DNA from: Saprospiraceae bacterium
GTDB lineage: Bacteria > Bacteroidota > Bacteroidia > Chitinophagales > Saprospiraceae
Reading direction: 5' to 3'
NCBI GenBank assembly: GCA_016710585.1
Contig: JADJVN010000001.1
Location: 186,001 to 250,000 of the forward strand
DNA: 64,000 bases
Position numbers and translations under genes: made by a program. Below the pieces are notes generated by a model. That model did no database searches, was not told the DNA's origin, and worked only from the letters and a program-made list of their open reading frames with translations. Shown here piece after piece: positions 25,968-36,526 of this stretch. How positions within the stretch are numbered: position 1 is the stretch's first letter; every line of letters begins with the position of its first letter.

Positions 25968-27518
25968 TTAAAGTAGATGGTTTTCCAAGCCATAAAGTAT
26001 CTTTTGATAACCCTGCAGTTCCACTTCCCCACGGTGAAGTGCGTACACTATCCGCTGCTGTTGTAGTTTACACAATGTCCAGTTTGATTTTGGTGCAGCT
26101 GCTGTACAAAATCCTCCTGAGTGTCCAACATTCCAGCCAGTATTAGCAGCTGTTCTATAATAAACTTCATAAGTTCCAGCAGTTGAAGGAGTACCATTTG
26201 ATGTAAACCAAGAAGCAAATCCATTAATCATGATTGGACATGTACTACTATTTCTTACGTTGAAAAAGAATCCTCCTGAATCACCACATGCATTGATACC
26301 GCAGAAATTCACAGAAGTTGATGAACAACTTGGTGCACTTGATAATTCTCCAAAAATTAATGCAGATGGACAGTTATCCATCGCCATCATTGCAGGTGCA
26401 TTCCAAAAAGCACCACATTCACCTGGTCCTGCATTAAGGGTAACTTTACCACCCTTTGGACAATTAGGGAAAGTCGGAGCTTCTGTATCTGCTACCGTAA
26501 CTGTTTCATATTTATAGTCTGCAATACAAGAATTTGTATATCTTGATCTCCATACTATATTATATGTACCAGCAGCAGGGAAAGTAATTCCTGTAGCTGG
26601 ACATACGCTAAATGCAGGTAAATCAAAAACACAAGCTGGTCTGCCTGTAGTAAATGCGTATTCAATAATTGGCGGATTTGTCGCCAATACATATGCTGTG
26701 TTGTTTGCAGTAAATGCTCCTGCAACTCCTATTCCTGCTCCACAAGGATTAGTTGTAGATCCTGCAAATGGAGCACAAGCAGTTGATACTGCTGGACATA
26801 ATAATGGCGTAGTAGGAACACATGTTCCAGGAGCCAAAGGCAAAATAGTTGCACTGCAACCTGGTGCCAAATCTGGAACCTGATCAAATGTCAACCATGC
26901 TTGAGCACCATTACCAGCGCCACCACCCCATGTGTCAAATAAGACTAAAGTCCAGTTACCATTAAGATTGGCAAGACTTCCTATAGTACTACAACTTACA
27001 GTATCTTGTGTTAAGTCTGTAAGGGAACAATATGTTGGCGCAAAATCAGTATTACATCCACCAACATTTAAAAATGCCCATGTAGATGCTGTACCGTCTG
27101 GTCTAAAAGTTGCACAACTATTTGATGATGTATTACCATCATCAACAGCATTTGCTGTACCTGCAGCACTAAAATCACAATATGTCTTACATACGTCTGG
27201 TAAACCACCAGCCCAACCTGAACCAGCATGTAACCAAATCTTACGACCACCAGGTGATTGAAGACCTATTGCACAGTCAGTCGCACCAAATGAATGGTCT
27301 GCTGATAAGGCAACCCGTGCCAATCGATGGCATGTAGTCAATCCTGCTACAGCTACTGTCGCTTTTGTTGCAGTTGAAGTTACACAAGTAAAATCACCCC
27401 AGCCCGTCGTATTTGAAATACAAAAATGCTGTGCATTAGTTTGGTTCCAAAAAAGCAGAACCATAACAAAAGCACTAAGCTTTTTAAAATTGTTTAAAAT
27501 TGTTTTTATTCCTTCCAT
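25968..27518 (-). CDS. Giant T9SS protein, piece 1: signal peptide and N-terminal domains
   Basis: 516 residues starting with a signal peptide (NFKKLSAFVMVLLFWNQTNA, then QHFC). It continues with a beta-rich module ending NLNGNWTLVLFDTWGGGAGN (P-domain-like) and then a HYR domain (VADTEAPTFPNCPKGGKVTL). The true frame ends at about SNWTLCK near 26070; the final ~30 residues are out of frame. It lies 28 bases after the stop of the small secreted protein upstream, so the two may be co-transcribed. Confidence 0.7.
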   Translation of the reverse strand: MEGIKTILNNFKKLSAFVMVLLFWNQTNAQHFCISNTTGWGDFTCVTSTATKATVAVAGLTTCHRLARVALSADHSFGATDCAIGLQSPGGRKIWLHAGSGWAGGLPDVCKTYCDFSAAGTANAVDDGNTSSNSCATFRPDGTASTWAFLNVGGCNTDFAPTYCSLTDLTQDTVSCSTIGSLANLNGNWTLVLFDTWGGGAGNGAQAWLTFDQVPDLAPGCSATILPLAPGTCVPTTPLLCPAVSTACAPFAGSTTNPCGAGIGVAGAFTANNTAYVLATNPPIIEYAFTTGRPACVFDLPAFSVCPATGITFPAAGTYNIVWRSRYTNSCIADYKYETVTVADTEAPTFPNCPKGGKVTLNAGPGECGAFWNAPAMMAMDNCPSALIFGELSSAPSCSSTSVNFCGINACGDSGGFFFNVRNSSTCPIMINGFASWFTSNGTPSTAGTYEVYYRTAANTGWNVGHSGGFCTAAAPKSNWTLCKLQQQRIVYALHRGEVELQGYQKILYGLENHLL

Positions 27519-27546
27519 GAGAATTTGAGTTTCTGTTAATTTGAAT

Positions 27547-28017
27547 TTATTTCTTTAAAATATTAACGACATCTGTAAATTCTTGAGGCCATTGCTTGCT
27601 ATAATAAGCATCAACCTTCTGATCATACGTTATAAGCAGTGGATGCTCAATTTTCTCCATAAAAGTATTGAATAACACACATTCAATACAAGGGGAGTTT
27701 GAACTTTGCTGATTCAACTCTTTTCTGACATCGCCTAGTATTCTGGCTCTTTTCATCATTTCAACAGCTTGAGCCTCTGTTGGATTGTTTGTTTTAACAT
27801 TGCCAAATTGCGAAAATTGATTGTTAATCGCAACATTTGCTTCGGTGACACTTTTTAATGTAGGTAATGGACTAGGTCAATAATTGCCTGAAGACATGGT
27901 CTGTGCATGAATACCTATACTAGTAATTGCCACAACAAAAAGCATGATAAGAAAACGCAATCTCTGCCGACTAAAATTCGGTAGAGAGTAGAGAATTAAA
28001 AAATTCTTCTTTTTCAT
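27547..28017 (-). pseudogene. Small secreted protein interrupted by an in-frame TGA
   Basis: From the ATG at 28017 one frame runs 156 codons to 27547, with a single internal TGA at codon 47 (27877-27879). The product begins with a long basic N-terminus and signal peptide (LRFLIMLFVVAITSIGIHAQ), then MSSGNY-stop-PSPLPTLKSVTEAN. It ends with a region holding CIEC. Downstream of the TGA the frame stays open for about 110 codons, and MMKRARIL could serve as a restart at 27759. The family is not recognised. TGA is a normal stop elsewhere in this window, so a nonsense mutation or base error is more likely than recoding. Confidence 0.55.
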
Positions 28018-28677
28018 GAGATTTAGTTTTGGTTATAAAAATTTTAATAATTTCCACAATTAATTAAAACTCATGCATAATATTAATACGTATTACAACT
28101 TACACTGCAATACTTTTAAACTCCAAGTTCATTGAAAAACTTGTAAGCCATTAATACAATTAGACAGGATTCAGTAGGAATTTGCTTCGCCTAGATGAGA
28201 TCGAGTCATGAGTTTTTAATGGTCAGACCTTAGTCGACCATTGAACAGCAAAATTAAGATCAATATTCAAATTTTGTTTAAAATATTCACATATTTTTTA
28301 ATTGTTTATATATATTATTGAATATCAATATTTTAATTGAATTTTATGCCAAAAGATATATGAATTTTGGATCTCTGGCTAAATAAAATCTGTATCAAAT
28401 TGCAAAAAAGAAAGATCCTATATTTCAATTAGGTATCATAGCTAAAAAGGCACAATCGCAAACAGTTTTGCTAATATTAGACTTGAAATTCCGATAAATA
28501 AACAATCTAATTTATGCTTACAAATAAAGGTTTTAAAACCAAGTTATTGTCACTTCAATGTTAAACTAATCAAGATATTATTGATTACAAATATATTTAT
28601 ATAATAAATTAGCTCAGTATTTGCACTTATAATTCTAATTTTGCTTTTTATAAATTCATTGAAATAAAAATAGCTTC
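28018..28677. other. 660-bp AT-rich intergenic region with one hairpin
   Basis: Divergent intergenic region between the small secreted protein and the FG-GAP pseudogene. No ORF of note was seen. The only clear structure is a 10-bp inverted repeat with a bulged A and a CTTA loop at 28218-28242. Both flanking genes are damaged. Confidence 0.5.
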
Positions 28678-29922
28678 ATGGCAAATAGACTATTAATTTT
28701 ATTGGGCATTATTTGTATTTTTTCATGTAAAGAAAATGATCAAAAAAACTGGAGCAAAGATGCACCCGTATTCAAGATTCTTCCCTCGACAAAAACTGGT
28801 ATAAATTTTACAAACCAAATTACAGAAAAAGAAGATCTAACTTATATCGATTATGAAGCTATTTATCAAGGTGCAGGTGTGGGTATCTTGGACATTAATA
28901 ATGATGGATTACAAGATCTATTCTTTGCTTCGAACATGCAATCTGATAAAATTTACCTCAATGAGGGAAATTTAAAATTTAAAGACATCACTGACAAAGC
29001 TGGAGTAGCTGGTGGTAACGAGTGGGCTTCTGGGGTATCAATTGTCGACATTAATGCAGATGGATTTGATGATATTTATCTTTCCTGTCATTTTTGGGAT
29101 GATCTAGAAAGAAGACGAAACAAACTTTACATCAATAATAAAAATAATACTTTTACAGAAAGGGCAAAAGAATATGGAATAGATGATCCTGGCTATTCTA
29201 TTCAATCCTCTTTTTTTGATTACGATCTTGATGGAGACCTTGATCTTTTTGTAGCAAATCAACCTCCTAATAAAATCGAAACAAGATTTAACACACCTGA
29301 GTTTAATATCATTTACAGTTGCCATTTATATAAAAATGAAAACAATAAATTTACCGATGTCACTGTTTCAGCTGGAGTGATTACAACTGGGTTTAGCTTA
29401 AGTCCAAGTATTGGAGATATCAATAATGATGGCTATCCTGACATCTATGTCACGACAGACTACAATGTTCCAGATTATTTATTTCTAAACAATAAAAATG
29501 GAACATTTACTAACATAACTAAGACATCATTACCACATGTTTCTTTATTTAGTATGGGATCTGACATAGCTGATATAAACAATGATGGTTGGTTGGATTT
29601 AATTTCAGTGGATATGGTCGCAGAAGATCATTTTCGCAATAAGACAAATATGGCTGGAATGAATATCGATCAGTTCTGGAATATTGTGAAAAGTGGATTT
29701 CACTATCAATATATGTTTAATGCACTGCACTTAAATAATGGAAATGGAACATTTAGTGATATAGCTCAGATGGCAGGTATTTCAAAAACAGACTGGTCCT
29801 GGGCCCCACTTTTTGCTGATTTTGATTACGATGGGCAAAGAGATTTGTTCATTTCAAATGGTATCTTAAGAGAAATTCTAATTTTATTCGAGTGCTTTGC
29901 AAAGGAGAGAATGGAAACTTAA
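28678..29922 (+). pseudogene. UnbV/ASPIC FG-GAP lipoprotein, N-terminal part of a disrupted gene
   Basis: It begins as a lipoprotein (LLILLGIICIFSCKEND) and carries repeated FG-GAP/VCBS calcium-binding units (DINNDGLQDLFFASN, DINADGFDDIYLS, DYDLDGDLDLFVAN). It closely parallels the intact paralogue at 33209-36526 up to NGILRE. There, relative to the paralogue, about 100 residues are missing and the frame changes, giving a stop at 29922. The coding sense resumes in the next frame (NSNFIRVLCKGENGN). The whole pseudogene is 28678-31673. Confidence 0.75.
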
Positions 29923-31673
29923 AGTCTCTTGGAGCAAGAGCTATGATATATTATGATAATGGGAAATTCCAAATCGCAGAAAACTTTGTATCTAGAGGAT
30001 ATATGTCCAGCATAGAACCAATAATTCACTTTGGGATGGGAAAAATTCAAAAAATAGATTCACTCATCATTAGATGGCCTTCAGGCAAAATTGTTAAGAT
30101 AAATTCTCCTAAACTTAATAGTACTCTTAAAGTTGAAGAAAAGAATAGTGAGCAATTAAGTAAAGATCAAATTTATAATAAACTAAAATATGTTTACACC
30201 AAAGATGTCACTTCAGAAATCCTACCAGATATCAGACATCATGAAAACACATATGATGATTTTAAAAAAGAAATATTAATCCCATATAAACTAAGTTCAT
30301 TGGGACCTTGTCTCGAGACTGCAGATGTCAATGGTGACAAAAATGATGACTTTTTTTTGGGAAATGGAAGTGGTGAATCACCAAAACTATACATTCAAAC
30401 TCCTGATGGCGGATTTAACTTATCAAAAAATAATCCTTGGGATAAATACAAAAGTTCAGAAACTATTGCTGCACATTTTTTTGATTTCGACAATGATGGT
30501 GACCTAGATTTATATACTGCAACAGGAAGTAATGAGTATGAAATACACTCTTTAAAATATTTAGATCATCTATACATCAATAATGGCAGTGGAGAATTTA
30601 CTGATGCTAGTAATAAAATTACTCCTTTAAACTTTTCAAAAGCAGTCGTCAAATCAGCTGATATAGACAGCGATGGAGATTTAGATTTATTTATTGGAGG
30701 AAGGCAAGTACCTGGCCAGTACGGAAAGTCTGAACGTTCTGCTATTCTAATAAATGAAAGAGGGAAATTAATTGATCAGACATCAAAGTATTGTCCTGAT
30801 TTAAATGGTGAATTTGGTATGGTCTCTACCGCACAATTTGGAGATATAGATAATGATAAAGATTTAGATTTGATTCTAAGTGGCGAATGGATGAATATTA
30901 AAATTTTTATTTTTGAGAATGGAAAATTTGAAGATAAATCTAAAGAATTCGGAACCGAAATGAGCAGCGGTTGGTGGAACATGATTAAACTTGAAGATTT
31001 GGATAAAGATGGAGATTTGGATATAATAGCTGGAAATCTTGGATCAAATTCAAAATTCAAAGCAAGCAAAGAAAAGCCGTTTAAGGTTTTTTTAAAAGAT
31101 TTCGATGACAATGGAACTTGGGATACTTATCTAGGAAGTTATAGCACTGATGGGAAGATTTATCCAGTAAGAGGAAAGCAATGCAGCAGTGAACAAATGC
31201 CTTTTATTAAGGATAGATTTAAAAGTTACAATGATTTTGCTTCCAAAACAATTGAAGAAATTCTTGAGGGAAAACTTGATGGTGCGATACAAAAAATGGC
31301 TGTTGAATTTAAATCAGGAATTTTTATTAACACAAACAATAAGTTCGAATTTAAACCATTCCCAATTGAAACACAAATTGCACCAATTAACGACATTCAA
31401 TTAACTGACATCAATGAAGATAATTTAATAGATATAATTTATGGTGGAAATTATTACGATAGAGAAGTAGAAACTACTAGATCCGATGCAGGTGTCGGTG
31501 GGGTAATTTTAAATAAAGGAAATAATGAATTTGAATCGCTGCATCCTAGTGCAAGTGGTATAATTTTAAATGGAGATTTAAGAAAATTATCAATTATAAA
31601 AAGTGCAGAATTTAAAATTTTGTTAGCAGCAAATAATAATAGTAAAATGCAAGCTTATTTATTGTCAAATTGA
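29892..31673 (+). pseudogene. UnbV/ASPIC FG-GAP lipoprotein, C-terminal part
   Basis: This is the second half of the gene begun at 28678, open from about 29876. It starts inside the ASPIC/UnbV domain (SLGARAMIYYDNGKFQIAEN and RGYMSSIEPIIHFGMGKI). More FG-GAP units follow (DFDNDGDLDLYTATGSNEYE, DIDSDGDLDLFIGG). It ends LLAANNNSKMQAYLLSN, as the paralogue does. Expressed alone it would lack a signal peptide. Such proteins are common surface lipoproteins of Bacteroidota; their function is not established. Confidence 0.75.
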
Positions 31674-31753
31674 TTTTGCTTTGAATTAATATTTATTTGC
31701 TTGAAAAATTATCTTAACCAAAATAAAGACTTACAATTCAAATTAGAATAAAG

Positions 31754-31777
31754 TTGAGCTTTTGAGCTTTTGAGCTT
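31754..31777. repeat. Three tandem copies of an 8-bp unit
   Basis: TTGAGCTT occurs three times in a row in the gap between the FG-GAP pseudogene and the FKBP-like gene. No function is evident. Confidence 0.6.
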
Positions 31778-31905
31778 TACTTTTAATGAGTAATATCTAT
31801 TTTTTATAAATTGTTGTTTTATAACTACTTTTACAAAACAATATTCAAATATAAAAATTAGTTTAAATACAAATAGTTACAAAATATCAAATAAAATAAT
31901 TTTCA

Positions 31906-32961
31906 ATGAATTTGCTTACAAGAAAACTAAAATTAATTCTTCTCGTAGTATTGGTTATCTTAACTTTACTATTATTCTATAAATTCAAAGGTGATCAAGA
32001 CAAAAACCTGTCTTCATTATCTGGTAATGCTGAAAACCGATTTGAAAACCTAGACAAAGTTGATCAAAAATTTTTAAATGATTTAGGTTATACTCATATT
32101 TCAGAAGCAGGATTTCCATACAAATACATTAGAGATTTTGATGGGATAAAAATAGAGTATGGCCAATACTTAGAATATCGTCTCTTAATGAAAGAAGGGG
32201 ATTCAATCGTAAGGAGATCAACTGATATGAGGCCAGAAATGAAAACTCAGCTTATTAAACAACCAAAAAATAAATTAATTGGAATAGATGCTATTGGAGA
32301 TATCACCGCAGACTTATCCAAAGGAGACATTATTAAGGCATTATCTATAAACCTTGATTCTCTTAAAAAATTGCACTCAATAGACCCTAATTTAAATAAA
32401 ATAACAAATTGGATAGTACAAATAGTTTCAGTACAATCACAAGAAGAACTTGATAAAAAATTAGAATCATTAAGACTATTTAAAGACTCAGTAAGCACAA
32501 ATTCAAAAGAGTTTACCAATCAATTAAACACAAAGCTATTAGACTATTATACAGCAGTAAAAAAACAAAAAAACACCTTTGAATCTCATCCGATTATCAA
32601 GCTCCCAAAAACTGGAAGCACGATGGTACATGTGACTAAAAATAATGGCATTACAATAAAAAAACATGATAGAGTAAGATGTTTTACACATTTGATTAAG
32701 AATTCAGGAGTTGTAGAATATTCAAATTACATTGATGGTAAATATGAAGAATTTTTATTTGGAATTTCATCAATTAATCCTGTCATAGAAGATGCACTCA
32801 ATTTGATGTCAAAGGGTGATGAAGCATATGTTGTGATTCCTTGGCTTTTGGCTATTGATAATTTTAAATATGGTCAAAAACCACCTGAAGGAACTGACTT
32901 GATTATTTATATAAAGCTATATGATATTATTGACGATCCTGAAAAATATGACCTACAGTGA
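31906..32961 (+). CDS. Membrane-anchored FKBP-like peptidyl-prolyl isomerase
   Basis: A 351-residue protein with an N-terminal membrane anchor or signal (LKLILLVVLVILTLLLFYKF) and an exported remainder. A central helical region (about 130-215) resembles the dimerisation part of such proteins. The last ~110 residues are FKBP-like: VHVTKNNGITIKKHDRVRCF, EEFLFGISSINPVIEDALNL, MSKGDEAYVVIPW, FKYGQKPPEGTDLIIYIKLY. It would assist folding in the periplasm or at the outer membrane. Several FKBP active-site aromatic residues are not clearly conserved, so isomerase activity is uncertain. Confidence 0.65.
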   Translation: MNLLTRKLKLILLVVLVILTLLLFYKFKGDQDKNLSSLSGNAENRFENLDKVDQKFLNDLGYTHISEAGFPYKYIRDFDGIKIEYGQYLEYRLLMKEGDSIVRRSTDMRPEMKTQLIKQPKNKLIGIDAIGDITADLSKGDIIKALSINLDSLKKLHSIDPNLNKITNWIVQIVSVQSQEELDKKLESLRLFKDSVSTNSKEFTNQLNTKLLDYYTAVKKQKNTFESHPIIKLPKTGSTMVHVTKNNGITIKKHDRVRCFTHLIKNSGVVEYSNYIDGKYEEFLFGISSINPVIEDALNLMSKGDEAYVVIPWLLAIDNFKYGQKPPEGTDLIIYIKLYDIIDDPEKYDLQ

Positions 32962-32991
32962 TCCTAATCAAGATTGTTCTCAAAATTGAAG

Positions 32992-33080
32992 CGGAGAGGC
33001 CGGGATTCGAACCCGGGGTACGGTTTAACCCGTACGACGGTTTAGCAAACCGTTGGTTTCAGCCTCTCACCCACCCCTCC
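32992..33080 (-). tRNA. tRNA-Ser (anticodon GCU)
   Basis: Read on the minus strand this is a complete class II tRNA of 89 nt. The 7-bp acceptor stem (33074-33080 with 32993-32999) has one G-U pair. The anticodon stem ACGGT/ACCGT has loop TTGCTAA, giving anticodon GCT (33044-33046). A long variable arm (GTACGGGTTAAACCGTAC) marks serine. The T arm has GGTTCGAATCC. CCA is not encoded. It sits between the FKBP-like gene and the FG-GAP paralogue. Confidence 0.95.
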
Positions 33081-33208
33081 GAAAGCTGAAATTATAATAG
33101 GGTGGCAAAATTATAAAAACTATTGAATTTTTAATGCTTTTGATCAAATTTTACCACTTATTTTTTTAAATAAGCAAATTTTCTTGAGTAAAATTAATGG
33201 ATTTCAAA

Positions 33209-36200
33209 TTACTTCAATAAAAACGCCTGTAACGGTGCATTGTTATTAGCCGCAATTAATACAGAAGCATTGTTTGAATTCTTTACAATTCTAAGTTCTC
33301 GCAAATCATTGGATAACTTTAATCCTGATATCGAGTTATAGATTGCTGCAAAATTTCCCTGTCCATTGTTCAATAAAAACTGACCAACACTGGCGTCACT
33401 CCTAGAAGTTTCTACTTCTCTATTATGGTAATTTCCTCCCAATACAAGATCCTCAATGCCATCTTTATTAATATCATAAGTATCCATACTGTATATCGGC
33501 GATATTTGGGCTTCATTCGGCAAATAATTTATGGAATATTGCTTCTGACCACCAGCACTCAAGAAAACTAAACTATGAAGCTCTGTAACTGATTTCTGGA
33601 CTGAATTCTCCATCATGCCATCAAGGATTTCCTCAACAGAAGCATTGGCAAATTTTTCATAGGTATCAAACTTTGTTTTGATATATGGCAGTTGCTCAGA
33701 AGAACATTGTTTGCCTCTCACTGGCAGTATTTTTCCTTCCTTCCCCTTGGAAGCTAAATATGTATCCCAAGTTCCATTTCCATCAAAATCTTTAGCATAC
33801 ACATAGATAGGCTTTTCTGTACTGGCTTTAAACTTGGTATTCATCCCGATATTTCCTGCAATAATATCTGGCTGGTTATCATTGTTGATATCTTTAACTT
33901 TAAGAGAAGTCCACCAACCCAAAATATCTGCTGTACCATATTCTTTTGAGACATTGTTCAATTTTCCTCCTTTATTCTCATATACACTCACTGGCATCCA
34001 TTCGCCACAAACGACTAAATCCATATCCTCATCACGATCCAAATCTGCCCATGTCGCATCAGTAACACAGCCATACGGTTCAATCATTTCACCACAAATT
34101 TCCTTGGTTCGATCTTCATAAATCCCCTTATTGTTAATAAGAATTGCAGACCTTTCAGACAAAGCATACTTTCCTGGCACCAAGCGTCCACCAACAAATA
34201 AATCCAAGTCTTTATCCCCATCAAAATCTGCAGCTCTCACAGTTGATTTGCTAAAATACAATTTAGGTAATTTTGATGATCCATCGGAAAAAGTAGCTTT
34301 ACCATCATTTATGTATAAGTGGTCAGCATACTTTGGTGAATTGATCGCATGTTCATTGCTTCCAGATGTCACATAAATATCCAAATCACCATCACTGTCA
34401 GCATCAAAAAATAAAACGTCTGTTGTTTCCAAATCCCTTTGTTTCTCCCATGGTCCTGAATTTCTCTTTTCAAATTTCCCATCCTTGGATTGCAGTAAAA
34501 GCTGAGGACTTTGCCCTATTGAAGCACCAATAAAAATATCATCCAGTTTATCTCCATCGAGATCTCCTGATTCCAATGCTGGACCAAGTGTTGATTGCTT
34601 ATAAGGAATTAAAATTTCTCTTTTATAATCATCAAATTCATTTTCTTTATGTGAGCAATTAGCTACAACTTTATCTGTAACATCCTGTGTCAGCACAAAG
34701 GGAATTTCTTGAAAAAACTGTTCTTTCATGTACTCTTTTGCGTCACTCTGTTTTGCTTGAATAGTTGTATTAATTTTAGGATTGTCTATTCTCATATATT
34801 TGCCGTCCTGCCATCTAATAAAAATAGAATCAATGGCTTGAACATTTCCAAAACCAAAATGCAAATCGGTCTGCGATGTAGATAAGAACCCTCGTGTATT
34901 AGTGCATTCTCCAATTTGAATTTTCTTACCTTCATAGGCAATCATTACTCTGGCACCAAAAGACTTTGGATTCTTATTACTCCCAATTAATTTTACGGCT
35001 ATATAATTACCAATTTTATTTTCCATCGATTGATTGTGATAGACAAATGCTTCTTGATTCATATTATTTACAATCATGTCCAAATCGCCATCATTATCCA
35101 AATCACCATAAGCTGCACCATGTGAAAAAGACTTATCATTTAGACCCCAATCATCGGTAGAATTTTTAAAATGAAGATTACCTTCATTTTGGTACATGTA
35201 ATTTTTTAATGGCACTGATGGTGATTTTTCAATAATTTCAGCAAAGGATTTTTTTGCATAGTAAGCTGGAATTGCATAAGCTAAAAAATCTCTATTTCGG
35301 ATATCGTGAAGGATACCATTAGTGATATACAAATCCTTGTTTCCATCTTGATTAAAATCACTAAAAAAGGCTGACCATGACCAATCTGTCTTAGCCACCC
35401 CTGCCATCAATCCAATCTCACTAAAGGCGCCATTGCCCTGATTCAACTGCATAGAATTAAACATATACTGATAATTCTGTCCAGCATTCACAAGTCTCCA
35501 AAATTTGGTAGCATCCATTCCAGCCATATTGGTCTTGTTGCGAAAATGATCTTCAGGAGTCATGTCTGCTGTAAAAATATCCAACCAACCATCGTTGTTT
35601 ATATCCGCCACATCAGAACCCATACTAAAATTACTGATATGTTTCATGGATTGATTAATGACATTGGTAAAAGTTCCATTACCATTATTTACATACAAGA
35701 AATCGCCACCTTCATAGTCATTCGACACATAAATATCTGGAAAGCCATCATTAAAGAAATCTCCAATAGCAGCACTTAATCCAAAAGCAAAATTCTCTAT
35801 CCCAGATTGCTTCGTTACATCAGTAAATGTATTATTTCCATTATTGCGATATAATCTATCAGTGTATTGATAATCTGGTTTATTGGTAGCTAACAAAGCA
35901 TCTCTTGTCTTATTGTGATCTGGTGGTTGATTGACCACATACAAATCTAAATCTCCATCAAGATCATAATCAAAAAATGATCCTTGGACTGAAAATCCAC
36001 TATCATCTATTCCATAAGCTTTTGCACTTTCGGTGAAGGTATTATCCTGATTATTAATGTACAATTTATTTCTGCGTTTCTCTGGGTCTAAAAAATGCTT
36101 ACAGCTGACATACACATCATCCCACCCATCAGCATTAATATCAACAACTGTAGCTCCAACACCCCACTCTTCTCCACCTTCAATTTTTGCAGATTTAGAA

Positions 36201-36526
36201 ATATCTTCAAATTTCATTTTGCCCTTGTTCAAATAAAGTTTATCTGGACCTTGATTTGATACAAAAAAAGCATCTAGAAGTCCATCATTATTTACATCCA
36301 ATACAGCAGCACCAGCACCAACATAAAATCCATCATAGATCATTACATTTTCCTCATCATCTTCTACAATATTGTTTGAAAATGTAATACCAGTTTCTGA
36401 AGCTGTTAATCGTTTAAATATTTGTTGATTTGAATTCTCATTATTTGTCGTCGCTGTTTTCTTCTCTTTGCAAGCTGCAATGAAAATAAAAAGGAATAAT
36501 AAAATAAAAATATTATTTTTATTCAT
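33209..36526 (-). CDS. UnbV/ASPIC FG-GAP repeat lipoprotein (intact)
   Basis: A 1105-residue lipoprotein (signal IFILLFLFIFIAACKEKK). Many FG-GAP/VCBS repeats with Ca-binding DxNxDGxxD loops lie across residues ~60-480 and ~630-1090. Between them is an ASPIC/UnbV domain (KSFGARVMIAYEGKKIQIGE, NTRGFLSTSQTDLHFGFG). It is exported and probably anchored at the outer membrane, with a beta-propeller-like fold. It is the inverted, intact paralogue of the pseudogene at 28678-31673, with tRNA-Ser and the FKBP-like gene between them. Confidence 0.9.
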   Translation of the reverse strand: MNKNNIFILLFLFIFIAACKEKKTATTNNENSNQQIFKRLTASETGITFSNNIVEDDEENVMIYDGFYVGAGAAVLDVNNDGLLDAFFVSNQGPDKLYLNKGKMKFEDISKSAKIEGGEEWGVGATVVDINADGWDDVYVSCKHFLDPEKRRNKLYINNQDNTFTESAKAYGIDDSGFSVQGSFFDYDLDGDLDLYVVNQPPDHNKTRDALLATNKPDYQYTDRLYRNNGNNTFTDVTKQSGIENFAFGLSAAIGDFFNDGFPDIYVSNDYEGGDFLYVNNGNGTFTNVINQSMKHISNFSMGSDVADINNDGWLDIFTADMTPEDHFRNKTNMAGMDATKFWRLVNAGQNYQYMFNSMQLNQGNGAFSEIGLMAGVAKTDWSWSAFFSDFNQDGNKDLYITNGILHDIRNRDFLAYAIPAYYAKKSFAEIIEKSPSVPLKNYMYQNEGNLHFKNSTDDWGLNDKSFSHGAAYGDLDNDGDLDMIVNNMNQEAFVYHNQSMENKIGNYIAVKLIGSNKNPKSFGARVMIAYEGKKIQIGECTNTRGFLSTSQTDLHFGFGNVQAIDSIFIRWQDGKYMRIDNPKINTTIQAKQSDAKEYMKEQFFQEIPFVLTQDVTDKVVANCSHKENEFDDYKREILIPYKQSTLGPALESGDLDGDKLDDIFIGASIGQSPQLLLQSKDGKFEKRNSGPWEKQRDLETTDVLFFDADSDGDLDIYVTSGSNEHAINSPKYADHLYINDGKATFSDGSSKLPKLYFSKSTVRAADFDGDKDLDLFVGGRLVPGKYALSERSAILINNKGIYEDRTKEICGEMIEPYGCVTDATWADLDRDEDMDLVVCGEWMPVSVYENKGGKLNNVSKEYGTADILGWWTSLKVKDINNDNQPDIIAGNIGMNTKFKASTEKPIYVYAKDFDGNGTWDTYLASKGKEGKILPVRGKQCSSEQLPYIKTKFDTYEKFANASVEEILDGMMENSVQKSVTELHSLVFLSAGGQKQYSINYLPNEAQISPIYSMDTYDINKDGIEDLVLGGNYHNREVETSRSDASVGQFLLNNGQGNFAAIYNSISGLKLSNDLRELRIVKNSNNASVLIAANNNAPLQAFLLK

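Larger units (their letters stand above)
20861..27518 (-). pseudogene. Giant T9SS-secreted HYR/cohesin/dockerin-like protein, broken by many single-base indels
   Basis: Seven successive open frames on one strand, each starting where the previous one ends, together make one ~2200-residue protein. It would have a signal peptide at 27518, HYR and related repeats with the recurring WTVLDWC motif, a dockerin-like pair, a cohesin-like domain and a type A T9SS sorting domain ending at 20861. By tracing frames I infer at least six, probably eight, indels. At least five fit loss of one base in a short run. There is no in-frame nonsense codon within any piece. The middle of the gene looks richer in GC than its surroundings. 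The pieces are listed separately below. Confidence 0.75.

Noticed and set aside
26230..27261. Several long plus-strand open frames opposite the giant T9SS gene
   Set aside because: They are antisense shadows of the minus-strand coding pieces, without signal peptides or family motifs.
27877..27879. TGA recoded as an amino acid in this organism
   Set aside because: TGA ends clear genes in the same window, for example OsmC and both cassette lipoproteins, so it works as a normal stop.
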